Below are positions 23,068 to 34,172 of a DNA stretch of 64,000 bases, one piece after another (position 1 is the stretch's first letter; every line of letters begins with the position of its first letter). Under the pieces are notes generated by a model. The model was not told where the DNA came from and made no database searches. It saw only the letters and a list, made by a program, of their open reading frames with translations. The stretch spans positions 186,001-250,000 of the forward strand of contig JASANG010000426.1 in assembly GCA_030248215.1 (NCBI GenBank). Direction: 5' to 3'. This DNA is from Enoplolaimus lenunculus (Eukaryota; Nematoda; Enoplea; Enoplida; Thoracostomopsidae). The translations under genes were made by a program, and so were the position numbers.

Positions 23068-24758
23068 ACTGTAGTGACCCGAATAAGAGGGAGTAACAAG
23101 AGGGAGGTCCCCATTTTGAGTCCCAAACAATTGGAGTACGTATCGCTAATAAGAGTCCGCAAGCGGATAGAGTCCATAAACCCAAATTCAAGTCCATAAA
23201 CCCAAATTCAAGTCCATAAACGTCAATTATCCCTAATCACAGCGCCTAAATGACTCCAGGACCAAATAAAGTTGAGTTCGAAACTTTAAAGCGTACTTAA
23301 GTTTTGAAAGTGCATTCCTAAGTATAACCTTGCATTATCGCTCAAGCTATTGACACAAGAGAAATAAACAATAAACGTTTAATTCAACGGACAGTTGCAG
23401 TACCAGATATATATCAGTATCGAAGGGTGGCGGAGCGTGGGATAAAATAAATAACAGACCGTAACCGAATAACAGGGGGGAGGGCACCTTGTGGAGATGC
23501 CAAATAAATATCAGTCCCCTTCTCTTATTCGGGTCACTACAGTACCGGCCCTTGTAAAAATAAGGGCGGAACGTTATTCCGTGCACTGGAATAGAGTAAG
23601 CTCAAGCTCTAGACTATTTTTTGCTTCCGCTTAGGCTTATAGGGTTAAAGGCATAAATTGTATACTCATAAGTTTAATGATTTTTCTTTATTGAACGATT
23701 TTCATCGCGCCAAGTTTTAGCAATAGTCTAAATAAGCTTACATTTGAACAATATCAAGATGCCCAGCCCAAGCGGCAGATCGTAAAGGGCTACGGGTCGT
23801 TGAATCTGCACACCAGTCTATCTGTGCCCTGCCGATATCTAGCAGCTGCGTTGCTACTGGCATGTGCCCTAAGAACGCCGCATGCCTGAGTGGAGACCAG
23901 CCTGAAAAACGCGTGAAGTATGCGGGTTGTAAGTTGATACAGTGAGAGGAAACTTTAACAGATACGACATGAGCAAAGGCAAGCTTACTACTAACAAAGA
24001 ATAGCCTCCTGAACCCTTGCGTGCTGGATACAAAAGATGGAACAAAATTCGTGACCCTAGAAATGCTGTAAAATATTGCATCAAATGCATACAAATTTTA
24101 TTTTGCCATTCTGATTCTTTAGCTTTTCATTTCATTTTTCAATTATTTTCATTTATAAAGCAAATGTACTTACCGTGTCGATCTGCGACTTCTGTTCGCA
24201 CACCACCAACTAAAAGCATCAAACACAGATCTATACGATTCGCTTTCACAGCTTTGAATAAAATCTTGTGCAGTTGCCTCTTGAAATTTCTGTCGTTCGC
24301 TTGATAAACAGACTGAACCAATTTACTGTTTTGTACTACAGGAGTCACTAGCCGGGAATTAATTGCGCAGTTCAACTGAAACATCGATAGATTTTGAAAA
24401 ATATCGACTGCTAATATTGACAGCGGATTGCATAAGATGATCTCCAGTATGTTTACCAGTTTGCTTGGTGACGCTAATCCTGACTGTTGATTGGGCAGTT
24501 TCGAAACTAATAATTTTCTGATTAGTAACCGAGTGTTGCCATTGGCCTTTTGCTGTTGGGCGTTAAGGGAGAGCAGGTTTAACCAATGCGATTCAAGCAT
24601 CCGACTATTCTGTCCAATTAGCATACTCGAAGAACTGTGTGATAGCGTTTCCATTTTGCGTTTTAAGTTCAGTTCAAATACATCAGAATCACAGAAAGTA
24701 TTTCGAAGATGAAATCGTTGAGACTTTTTGTTTTGACAAAATCTGAGACAAACTTGAG
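16522..24758 (-). CDS. Large ankyrin-repeat protein, ANKRD50-like, six exons seen (5' end open)
   Basis: Exons on the minus strand: 24758 (or ATG at 24654)-24174, 23901-23742, 22575-22289, 21197-20887, 19661-19508 and 18599-16522. All five junctions are GT-AG and keep frame; from the 24654 ATG the protein has 1156 residues. The first exon is helical and unrecognised. Then come about twelve ankyrin repeats, such as SPLRSAAWAGHLDIVQMLIS, NANLQDSDGRIPLAVAAFMG, NNGWTVLHYAAKYNAIECCR and SATALHIAAYLGHVECVKLL. The repeat order and the SAAWAGH / AAAxMG wording recall ANKRD50, an endosome/SNX27-retromer partner; this assignment is tentative. The C-terminal 370 residues are low complexity with cysteine clusters (CCDTCSCRI, CSCECNNCCLC). 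The last roughly 11 residues and the stop come from a family A transposon. The sequence upstream of the ATG stays open to an acceptor (TTCTTACAG) ending at 24759, so earlier exons probably exist. The introns hold several repeats. Confidence 0.82.
18668..18898. mobile_element. Family G element (~230 bp)
   Basis: It begins TTATTCTCAAATGTACGTAG and ends in the inverted GTACACATTTGAGAATATGG. The interior includes GATAGGTCTTGTAACTTTCG and TGATTTGCTCTACTTC, shared with 33945-34170, 36417-36620 and 47580-47705. It sits in the intron just upstream of the last ankyrin exon. Confidence 0.7.
19028..19120. mobile_element. Family A fragment in an ankyrin-gene intron
   Basis: GGCTTAGACTTAATAC and GTAGGCTTAGGTTTAGCAA, then TTACGGCCCTCAGCTATACA, give the core and right end of family A. 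The left end is missing or decayed. Confidence 0.55.
19225..19495. repeat. Imperfect tandem duplication (~165 bp spacing)
   Basis: ACAACTTTTTCTGTAGATTT and TGTTAACATACTTCAA occur twice (about 19268 and 19429) within longer similar blocks. The copies have diverged by point changes. The second copy ends just before the donor of the 19661-19508 exon. Confidence 0.7.
20397..20704. mobile_element. Family A-related element with GGCC(A/C)ATGTTACTTTAAGG ends
   Basis: GGCCAATGTTACTTTAAGG on the left is inverted as CCTTAAAGTAACATGGGCC on the right. The same right end closes the copy at 28034-28220. The inner part near 20580-20672 contains TTCCGGTTCCAGTTCCGG and TTCCGGTTGCACC, resembling the hAT-like element at 58726-59116, so it may be a nested insertion. 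It lies in the intron between exons 21197-20887 and 19661-19508. Confidence 0.6.
21594..21668 (+). repeat. tRNA-like sequence (A and B boxes), probable SINE head
   Basis: GGGCTCCACGGCCCAGCGGT followed by AGAGCG is an A-box region, and GGCAAGTTTGAACCC fits a B box about 35 bases on. The acceptor and T stems do not pair, so it is not called a tRNA gene. It lies in an ankyrin-gene intron. Confidence 0.45.
21789..22252. mobile_element. Family E element, diverged copy
   Basis: TACCCGCAGGTAAACGCAGG near the left end and GGTACAGCGCGGGTGTAAAA near the right flank an AT-rich middle similar to 3660-3900, including GTGCAAATCACCAGCGAT against GTGCAAAGCACCCGCGAT. It sits in the ankyrin-gene intron next to the exon ending at 22289. 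Confidence 0.6.
22647..22684. repeat. (AAC)n microsatellite
   Basis: Uninterrupted CAACAACAACAACAACAAC-type run just outside the exon that starts at 22575 on the minus strand. Confidence 0.85.
22997..23068. repeat. (TAA)n microsatellite
   Basis: AATAATAATAAT run with one or two interruptions, directly abutting the left end of a family B element inserted at its last TA. Confidence 0.85.
23069..23542. mobile_element. Family B element, fullest copy (474 bp), TA target duplication
   Basis: It begins CTGTAGTGACCCGAATAAGA and ends TCTTATTCGGGTCACTACAG, a near-perfect inverted repeat of about 23 bp, flanked by TA on both sides (23067-23068, 23543-23544). The interior holds GAGTCCATAAACCC-type repeats and AACGTTTAATTCAACGGA. 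No transposase frame is present. The TA duplication points to the Tc1/mariner superfamily. It is in the ankyrin-gene intron between exons 23901-23742 and 22575-22289. Confidence 0.85.
23548..23665. mobile_element. Family A fragment adjoining the family B copy
   Basis: GGCCCTTGTAAAAATAAGGG at the left, then TAGAGTAAGCTCAAGCTC and TCCGCTTAGGCTTATAGG. The right terminus is missing. Confidence 0.5.
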
Positions 24759-24789
24759 CTGTAAGAAGTAGGTAGTGTCAATTTTCGCG

Positions 24790-27700
24790 ATTTGTCGCAG
24801 GATTACGTTTCCTGTTAGCTCACGGGGCATTTTGATTGCGCACTAATTAAACATACTATATTAAGGTTATGGCGTGAGAAAATGTGACAACCGTGCGAAA
24901 TTTCCAGAAGCGTGGGAAAAAAGTTTGACAAGAATACAACGGTAGTTTCAGACGCACGTGAAAGTTTCATTCCCCATACGCTAGGAGTATAAGAAACAGT
25001 TCCTGGCTCGGAGCAAAATACTACTCCAAATATCTAATACTGTATTAATATGATTGAACTATAAATTTATAAAACAACGTGTTTCCAATGACACCATAGG
25101 CAGAACGAGTACCGTAGATGTAAAATTTCAACGTGCGAAATAGACTAAAATTTTCACAAATACGGTTTTTTAAAAATAAATTGTTGTTCGTTGCTGAATA
25201 AATACTTTCTGTTGAAATCGCTTTTACTTACGTAAGGCAACAAGTTGTATGACTTGCCATACTTTAATTGCGTCTCTCACTTAATACATTTTCAGCATTC
25301 GACGCTCGATATTCGTTTACCAGTTCTGTTCCGGTTATTTCGGTTATCCGCTTCCTAGACTGTTAATTTCCATTTTCTCTCTGGTCTTGAGAATCCAAAT
25401 AAAATTAGTGTTTATTATCAGGGCTGAATCAGCCACGACCGTACCCCTTTTGGGGGGCTCCAACCCTAAAGGGCTCCTACCCAAACCGGTAGAAACAAAA
25501 ACCGCTCAAGTGTTAAAGTGCGTCTGGCTTCTCGCTCGCTTGGCTCGCTAGTTTGGAGTACCCAAGCCTGTAGTTTAGGGGGAGCCCCTACCACGTTCTG
25601 CAGCGGCATCGTTTATTATTCAAATTAATTCCAGAACCTACTTTACGCTAATAAAAAACACTAAACGATGATTGGAAAAACACTGGAACTTAAAGCTTTT
25701 TAATTTCGTTACCACAGATAAAACAGTTCAACCATGAACATTATTTCAAAAGATCAAAGCAAGCCATAGTAGTTTTTGACACCGCCTTCGGGCTGTGACT
25801 CTTGTTTTCGCATGCGGCAGTTTTCAAAGAATTATGTATTACGAAATAATTACAAAATGGTCAAGTAGTTTTTTTTCATATTCTCTGCATTGTAATGCCC
25901 GAGTCATCCCAGTACCGCCATCACGGCGGCTCCAGTTCGGACACCGCACCGTCTCTAACGGAAATTATCTGTTGTTCACCAAACCAGCCAAAAAATTAGC
26001 CGATGTCAGTCTAGATAGGAACCGGGACTTTAGACCTTTCTACTAACCAGCTGGAAAAGCGGACCTCCGGAGCGCGGACCGAACTGTCAGCCTATGAATC
26101 TTTAAGCGAACACTCTACACCACGTAGCCCGCCTCTCCAAACGCATTCTTCGTCGCCTATATGTGTCGACCGCATGCTGCCAGCTAACATACATATACAG
26201 TGCACTAAACTATATTGCATGTGCAAATAACGGACAAGCATGTCTCACACGCTTACAACCGACAACTAAAAACTCTAATTTTTTCTCATTCAAATCTGTC
26301 TTTTAACCGGGGACTCTTTAATATAAAATCAAGAGTCGCAAAAAATATACAAATTAAAACAAAATTATACTTTTCACACTCCAACTGTTAAGCTCGAGTT
26401 AATGCGACACGCACGAATATTAAACGTTTCTGAGGGAGTCTATACTTCTCTACGTTCTTACTTGGTTAACTGAGTTAACTGTGACCACCTGGGGGTCAAA
26501 TATTAACTAATTGACCATTATTACTTATTATCGCAATATAATTTGTTTTGCATTTCATATGCAGTAATGTGAAGTTTTAAAAACATTGCAGGAACACTGA
26601 AATTTTGTTTGAAATGTAAAAAAAAAGTAAAATTGATGGAACGAGCGATATTTCAGCCAATCCCAGTGGGCGGATCCTGAAATTTCTGACAGTGGGGAGG
26701 GCTGACAAATTTACGAAACGCAATTTTTACTGTATGCTTTATGTGAAAATTTTCAAAGGGGGTAATTGTAAAAAAGGCGACCTTACCATTTTATCACAAA
26801 AAATTTTCTGATGTGAGCAACATGGACATGAAACAGTTTCTTCCGGTTGGCTGCATTCACGGGTGGTACATGGTTTTTCCAGTTCGCTTTTTAGACAGAA
26901 CACCGATTTCTGTGTCCGTAGGCAAAGGGAGCTTAGGCCCCCTCTACAGATCTAGGGCTCCCTCCTAGAAAAGTTTGAACCGCACTTGTAAGTCATCGAA
27001 AACCACTGTATGTCCGTCCTTAATATCTTATTTTTAGCTCCGTTAGCAAGGTGAGCTGGCTACAGGCCTGCTGATATTTCTAAACTTTTAGTTGCTTTGC
27101 TGCATGCATGTTACAGTACAAAAGAAATATCAAAATCATAAACCCTCCTCGGGTTATAGTAGGATACTAGCAAATCTACGAGAGCCAGTTGTCCTGGCCT
27201 CGTCTAGGTACACAATAGAGATCAAAACCAAAATGTTACAGTACTAAAATTGCGTTTGGATTCTCGTTCACTTCGCGCGCTAATTTCTTTCCACTATTAT
27301 ATATTGCGCGTTCGCCCTGTTAAAAATTTATGAATCGCCACTGGATCAGGCCTAAAGTGAATGTGTCGTGGTACATTTATAGCTAAATCGAACTGATTCA
27401 CAAAACAAGCGTTTCCAGTGTTTTGAAAGCTTCAAAATACTAAAAAATAGTGCAAATCGGAGTATAGGAATTTTTTCAACACGTTTACACACTATGGCAT
27501 TTCTAGGAAAATATCAAACTGAACTTCGAAATGTGTGTGATAGCTAAACAATCCGGTGTAGCTAAAATACGCCTGATAAACTGTCTACCAACTGAAATAG
27601 ACTAGTTTAGTTAGCGAATATACTACGATATAACGACAGAATAGTCGCTCGCGTCGACAAAATAAAGATTGCCCGTTGCGACATCCTACGCTAGAATAGT

Positions 27701-28030
27701 AGGTATGGCTGTATTTTGGTACAAAATGATGAATTTTGTCAAATGTTATATTTTTTTCAAAATCAATATATGTAAACGAATTCGTTTTGGAAGACACTCG
27801 TTTGGCTTTATGATAACAAATTTTCATGCGAAATATCAAGTTTTCTTCAATTTGAAATATTTAAAATCCTTAAAAATGTTGTTTGATATTTTTGTTAAAG
27901 TTTTTGAACTGTTCGCGAATACTTCATTTGTTAAAAGAACGAGTAAAACGACGATGAACAAAAGAAATCCCGTGCAAATATGAATATAAAATGTGTTGGT
28001 GTACTTGTTGTGCGGCACAGCCCAGCGTAG
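24790..28030. other. Upstream of the ankyrin gene: no gene recognised
   Basis: Missing 5' exons of the ankyrin gene may lie here, but none could be joined in phase. One minus-strand donor-like site (TTGCCTTAC|GTAAGT, near 25230) follows a short ATG frame but does not fit the ankyrin phase. GC-rich patches at 25430-25620 contain GCGTCTGGCTTCTCGCTCGC, which recurs inverted near 42870-42900 and more weakly near 27250, suggesting another dispersed repeat. ORFs at 25795-26046 and 27585-28039 look like chance. Confidence 0.4.
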
Positions 28031-28033
28031 ACG

Positions 28034-28220
28034 AGGCAAATGTTACTTTACAGGGGCGTAACAGTAGATTAAGGTGTAAAGCCGAAGCCTAAGCATAAGC
28101 GTTGCAAAAATGAGTTCCTAAACCTAAGCCTAAACCTAAGCAAAAAATGTAATTTAGAATCTAGACCTATACTTTTATAAACCACCGGAAACCTGGACGC
28201 CCCTTAAAGTAACATGGGCC
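28034..28220. mobile_element. Family A element (187 bp)
   Basis: It begins GGCAAATGTTACTTTACAGG and ends CCTTAAAGTAACATGGGCC. The core includes CCTAAACCTAAGCCTAAACC, close to pure GCCTAA hexamers. The flanks GTAGACGA and GCAGGCGA match at 6 of 8 bases, fitting an old 8-bp duplication. Confidence 0.72.
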
Positions 28221-28288
28221 GCAGGCGACATTAAAATAGTCAGAAATATAGTGTTACTCTTTAAACGTATCATTAATTATATAGATCG

Positions 28289-28453
28289 GCCAGTTTAAAA
28301 AACAGGGCCGTAACAGTAGTATAAGAATGTTGCTAAGCTTAATCCTAAAGCCTAAGCCTAAGCGTAAGAATGAGCTTATACCTAAGCCTAAGACTAAGTC
28401 AAAAAATTGGACCAAAGCTTAAGCTTACTTTTTTGCAGGTTCTGGAACAATAC
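28289..28453. mobile_element. Family A element, second copy in close succession
   Basis: It begins GGCCAGTTTAAAAAACAGGG, runs through AAAGCCTAAGCCTAAGCGTA and CCTAAGCCTAAGACTAAG, and decays near TTTTTGCAGGTTCTGG. It has the same orientation as its neighbour 70 bp away. Confidence 0.65.
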
Positions 28454-28765
28454 GCTAGTTACAGTTTCGTTTTGTTCAAAGATCTTTACCGGGTTAGACA
28501 AATTTTTACATTACCGCAAGCATTATAACGTGGATGATGCATAAGTGTTCATTTACTTTACCCAATATATTGTGCAACCAAAATACACTTTTTACCATCA
28601 GTTTTTGCGTTTTGTTGCTAAATCAAGTGTGGTTCATACAGTGTGGGAATGTGTACAAAAACCGAAATTTTTGGTGTGACACAAAGTGGATTTAAATAAA
28701 TCGGTATAACATAACATACGTTGCAAAATACAGAAAAAACGCGACTAAATAAGCACAACAAATAC

Positions 28766-29155
28766 TCTAATGACCCGAATAAGAGAGAGGGGACTGGTAT
28801 TTATTTGGCATCTAGAGAGGATTCCCCCTGTTATTCGGTTACGGACTGTTGTTTATTTTAAACCCGCCATCCACGCCCTTCGTTATACTGATATATCCGG
28901 AATTGCTATTATCCGTTGAATTAAACGTGTATTTGTCTTGTACCAAAAACTTGAGCGATAATGCAAGATTATACTTAGGAATGTACTTTTAAAACTTAAC
29001 TATGCTTTAAAGATTCGAACTCAACTTTATTTGGTCCTGGAGACATTTATGCACTACAATTAGAGATAACTGACATTTATGGACTCTAATTAGGGTTTAG
29101 GGTCTATCCAAAACTCTTGCTAATACATCGTCCACTCTTGCTAAAACCATCCTTT
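28766..29155. mobile_element. Family B element, right end truncated
   Basis: CTAATGACCCGAATAAGAGA matches the family B left end, and GGTCTATCCAAAACTCTTGC follows the known interior. The terminal inverted repeat on the right has been lost. Confidence 0.65.
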
Positions 29156-30890
29156 GTTTTCACGTTTCTCAGAACCGGTACCTACCGAATAACCAATTTG
29201 TCGCATCTGTTCAAATCCTAAAGAACAACAGCTTCCGTAAAATATACAAAAAGTACAGAAAAATGTGCCCGCAAACGCAATAACAGTGCAACCATATTAA
29301 CAGCAAATACATCACGATTCAAAACGCTTTTTCCTTAACAAATAATGTTATGAAATTTGTAAACTTTTTTGTCAAAAAAACATTTACTCGCCTCAAAATA
29401 CTTAAAAATTACAAACAAAATTCAGATTCTAAAAACTTACATCCATGGTGTGTTTATTCGTATTTCGTGGTGTAACTTTTTTACAGCGAAAAAAAATTGA
29501 CAAAAAGTGGTATTTTTCAAGTATAAAACGTCCAGCAAAACATGTTCAAAAGTTGTTTAAATTTTTGAAAAATTCCTTGTTACTCTCGACAATTTTGGAT
29601 TGTAAATTAGCTTGAGTTAAACATTGGATTTTTGGCCACAAAAACAAGGCGGACGCTGAAATGCAGGATCGCAGCCTGTGCCAAACAGAAGGGTCCAAAT
29701 GGGCTATGGTCCGTCATGTGACGTTAGACGTATGTAGCTCTATTTATAACTAAATGCTAACTGAAACAAATACTTAAAACAAGCCTACGCTACTCAAATA
29801 TAAAAATCTAAAGTTCATTGCGTGCCAAAAAATTTACATTGACCAAATTTACCCAGCGTGTCTCTAAGAACACAGTCATAATTCCAGCATGCCCTCAGCT
29901 TTCTTGCAGATGAATGAATGACTCTGCGCGTCAAAAACAACCTTTACGGGTTAGACAGGTTGTCTTGTACTTCAAGATGTTTTGCTTGAAATCATTACAG
30001 GTTAAGAAATTATCGTTTCAATGTTAATTTTTAAATCTCTATTCTAAATATCTACATTTAATTAACGCAAACCAATTTTCAATCACCGTCAAGGCCGCTG
30101 CTATGGTATGCAAGCCTCCTCTCCGCCTTGGAGATGGAGCCTTCTTGTAAGGGGCGAGCTCCAGGGACGCGCCAGCGTGGCGCGCCAGCTTATCCAAAAA
30201 TAGGGGGCATATACGCAAGGGCGCAATACAAAATAGCTAAGAAAACCAACGAATGAACCAGGCGAGAAACCAAATTAGCGTTAAAAATGGGAGATTTACC
30301 CTGAATTGCTCCGACGGAGCACAATCATTTTTGAATAGTGGTTTTGCCTGAGACCCACGTGCCCGCCCCCTCCCCCGGGAGAAGGTAGGCGGTGACGGTC
30401 GCGGCACTGACCATTTATTGCTTACCCGAAGGAAATTGTTCATTGAGAGATTGGAAAGAATCTAGAAAATATATTTGACCGACGTCCGACATGGCTCATG
30501 CAATGGAGATATTTACTTGCAAAACTTCTGACGACACTACAGATGAATACTTTCCTTACCGGGCTTCAAGAATACTTTAAACATTTCGACGTGACATGAA
30601 TATAACTTCGCAATAGGCTTTTCCTGACTACATAAACTGAGTCAAAATTCGACTCCGCCAGAGTCAAATTCACATTTTTTACAGTGTAAATCTATCAATC
30701 ATTTTTTATATCGTCTTTAAGTATTAATTTTTTGTGACATTTTTATGGTACAAAGCCGAAAAATAACATCATGGCAACGCCTTTTAAAACGATAAAATTG
30801 AGAGAAATATTTGCTTGAAGGTTAAAAACTTTCAAAACAAATCTCATCTGCATGAAATTTTTTACAATTTATAAAAATTTTAACTGGAAA
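29156..30890. other. No gene recognised; GC-rich patch and AT-rich flanks
   Basis: 30090-30420 is locally GC-rich (GGGACGCGCCAGCGTGGCGC, a near-palindrome) and carries a 68-codon minus-strand ORF with no recognisable features. Near 30636-30690, AACTGAGTCAAAATTCGACT and CCGCCAGAGTC followed by TTTTTTACAGTG are half of a family F element. Near 29445 the minus strand reads ACACACCATGGAT|GTAAGT, a start codon followed by a donor, which is too little to call an exon. Confidence 0.35.
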
Positions 30891-30893
30891 AAC

Positions 30894-31355
30894 CTATAGC
30901 GACCGAAATATAAGGATTGACTGATAATTAGGTTTCGTCTCCAGAGGGAATTCTTTTGCTGTTTGAGAACGAACGGTTATTTATTTTGACTCACCTTTTT
31001 CGTGTTATTTGGTTTTCACGTCTTTCAGTTTTATTATGACATTGTCTACGAATTATAATCAGGTCACTCTAGGAGAACGTTTTAAATGCTTGAGTATATA
31101 TCCTACTGTTATGACAGTAAATTACATATACTTTGGCTTTACCTGATTAAATTCGTGCTGAACTTTATTTGGTCCTGGAATCATTTTGTTAGTCAAATTA
31201 GTGTAATTAACATATATATGTACTACAATTAAACATTTTAGGCTTTATACAAAAAACAGAACCTTATTTGAAATACATAGACTCCGATTGGTTTAGACTC
31301 AAAATCTGAAACTTAAACTCATATTGCCTCCTACTTCTTATTTGGTTCACTACAG
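30894..31355. mobile_element. Family B element, highly diverged copy
   Basis: TATAGCGACCGAAATATAAG at the left and CTTCTTATTTGGTTCACTAC at the right are decayed forms of the family B ends, and GAACTTTATTTGGTCCTGGA in the middle is a family B landmark. Confidence 0.6.
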
Positions 31356-31539
31356 AAGGAATACAAAAAAGAACTATTGTTTACTGTCGCGCAATTATAT
31401 ATTAATTATACGTTTTGCTTAAAAATTCATATACACACTGCAACCCAATATTCTGTTAAAAGTGAAATGAAAGGACTGCAAGCCGCAAAGCGACCGGTAT
31501 GTTTTTTGATATACAGAATCTTTCGAGTTGGATTCAATC

Positions 31540-31668
31540 TCAGGGTGGCTCTATACTTGTCATGCGGCGCCGGATGGCGACGGACGGTGCCGGATGGCGA
31601 CGGACGATGACGAATGGCGCCTAACGGCGACGGACAGCGCCGGACCTCATCAAAAGCATACAGCCATG
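31540..31668. mobile_element. Family D element with short GGCGACGGA tandem units
   Basis: The left end TGGCTCTATACTTGTCATGC matches family D, followed by CGCCGGATGGCGACGGACGG repeats. The right end (CATCAAAAGCATACAGCCA) is a decayed inverted copy. Confidence 0.6.
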
Positions 31669-31669
31669 A

Positions 31670-33195
31670 TTAAAAAAATTAATGTAAAAATTGTTCAATA
31701 AACATAAATCCAAATATTAATTTTGTCAAACATACAAATCATTAGGTGACGCTTAACCGTTCACTTTATTTTCAGCGTTTAAACAGCACCTTTCAGTGCT
31801 GAATAATCATGTATCAGCTAACTCTGTAGACAATTCTCATCGATTCATTGGTTGAACCAAGAGCCGATGACCACTGTTTACAAGAGTGTGCAACTGAGCA
31901 AAAATAGTGTGGTACAAAATGCACTACCGGGCGTTGAGTTATATTCACCGACCCCACTTATTTAGGGGCATAGTTGACGTTTGATACGTAGAATTCGCAT
32001 GCGTTTTAAAAATATAAACAAAGTTTAGTTTACATGGAATGTTTCAAACGAGTGAAATTTAAAAAAAATGGTAAACTTGACTACATAAATTTAGGGGGGT
32101 AGGCCAAAAACGCAACGTGCGAGTGATACTTTCATTTGTACACTAAACGTACCCAGTTGCACATTCGTGTTGAAAGTGGTCATTATCAACATTTTGTTTA
32201 ACTAAATTAGAAAAGCTATACTCGTAATCACGCTAAGACATTTAGTCAAGCCGACCATAGAGAAAATATTTCCAAATATAAAGTTGTCTTCTAAGTTTTG
32301 CATGCACTTAAAGTTTAATTTTAAGACTATTTTATGATATACTTTCAAAACAATAAATTGCAGTCTCTGTTATAAATTGCAAATATTGCAGAAATTGAAT
32401 GTACACAAACTGCAGATGTGAACTTTAGTCGACAAACAGCAAACAACCGTTGCTCAGTACTAAATGCGTTTCTGAAGTAGCTTGCATTCTGATTCCATGA
32501 ATGTCGAATCAACAAATTTATGGCATATAATAACAAATAAACAAAAATCCCTAAAATAATATCATACCTAGATGGTTCAGAAATCAGAATATAACACAAA
32601 ATCTATTACTTTAATTAGTGGTACACTGTCAATTCCAACGAGATGATTAATCAACTTAGAGAAAGAATTAGTTTTTTTCTGGCTGTTTCTGAGTTAATAA
32701 CAGTAAATGTTAGCTTACTCTGAGCTTATTTAGTTCCAGGTAAGTTGATTAATTAACTCAGAATGAGTTCAATCAATTCAGAATTTCGAGTTCTGAAAGA
32801 CCTAATTCAGAGCTCACGCTTCAGAGGGGATTCAGCTCATTCTGAGTTAAACTCGATTCACTGGAATATACAGTATAAAGAAGTTTGCAAACATATTAGC
32901 CTGTGTGGTGTGCATCAAGAGGTGACGTATTTTCCGACCAACTGTGCCATGCTAAAAATTTTATACGACGCAAAAATAAACCGCAGAATACAACACTATT
33001 TAAAACAATTTGCATTCACTGCAATTTGAAATCTTTAAAACATCGAAATATTTTGTTTAACTCGTTTCAAAAACGGTTTAGTTTCAAAACATAAAATTAG
33101 CATCGTCTCCCACCGCCGAAAAAATCCAGCATCCACCACTGAACGTAACGGAAGGGTTATTTTTAGCCGGTTCATAGTTTAATGATTAATAACTG
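31670..33195. other. No gene recognised; contains GAGTTAAT-type repeat at 32630-32860
   Basis: The only structured piece is 32630-32860, rich in TTGATTAATTAACTCAGAAT-like inverted motifs, matching 2385-2665. The ORFs at 32763-33094 start inside this repeat and are not believed. Confidence 0.4.
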
Positions 33196-33196
33196 T

Positions 33197-33258
33197 TAGG
33201 GCTGCGTTGGCGCCGTACTGATGACGGACAGCGCCGCACGACGAGTATAGCGAAACAC
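33197..33258. mobile_element. Family D fragment
   Basis: GGCGCCGTACTGATGACGGA, then CAGCGCCGCACGACGAGTAT and AGCG, is the right half of a family D copy. Confidence 0.55.
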
Positions 33259-33944
33259 TTACTTTGTTAAGCAATAGCGTAAATTATAAGGCTTCAAATA
33301 ATAAAAACTGTAATGGGTGAACTGGTGTAACAACCATGAAACAGCGTTAATAATACGATTTTTATATTACAAGCAAATAAGTCGGGTCATGTTTATTAAA
33401 TGCAAATACGACAAAAACCGTCGTTTGATTATCGTAAATGTGGTCATAATTAACGACAACTAAGCATTTTTTAAAGGAAAGCTGTATAGAAATATTGAAA
33501 TTTGCAAAATATTCTTAGATCGCAGTGTTACATAACACCATGGTAAACTCTCATTTTTAAATATACATTGGGCGTCTCGTATGAGATTCGCAATACTCGC
33601 AGCCGCTACTGCCTTTTACGAAACCATTGCATTTTTGGAAATATTTTTTCATTAGCAAAATTTGTTAAATCGTGACATGCCATGGAGATTTCTTCTGAGC
33701 CAGTAGCCAGATTGGAACCAGGGAACTACGTGTCCCCGCCGAGAAAAATTTTGGCTCTCTTGAAAATTTTTAAACCCGCCTGTATTAAGTAATCCCGCGC
33801 ATGCGCACATCCTGTGAATATTTTAGCTCCCCTGATCCAGCAAACTAAAGCTGGCTAAAGCCTGATTTCTATTTCGTCATTTTCAAACACTGTTTCTATT
33901 AACATTTTAGCATTCGCACACACCGCTCGGACATCATAACCACA

Positions 33945-34172
33945 GCCTGTATTCTCAAATGTTTGTAGCAACTATTACAAGTTGGTGATAGGCCTTTGTA
34001 ACTTGGACCCGGCGTATGCTGAGGTTCGAAATTTAGAACATTGTTCGTGTTTGATTTGCCCTACTTCTGTACCAATTTTGAGATCTTCAGTTACACAGTT
34101 TGTCAGTTTGAAGCCCTACCGCTAACTGATGATAGGTGCTATACGCATTTGAGAATATTGACCCACACTCCC
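33945..34172. mobile_element. Family G element
   Basis: It begins CTGTATTCTCAAATGTTTGT and ends GCTATACGCATTTGAGAATA. The interior GGTGATAGGCCTTTGTAACT and TTTGATTTGCCCTACTTC match the copy at 18668-18898. Confidence 0.7.

Noticed and set aside
25225-25290. First exon of the ankyrin gene (short ATG frame ending at GTAAGT)
   Set aside because: It would leave two bases in the last codon, which does not match the phase needed at the 24758 acceptor and leads to a stop.
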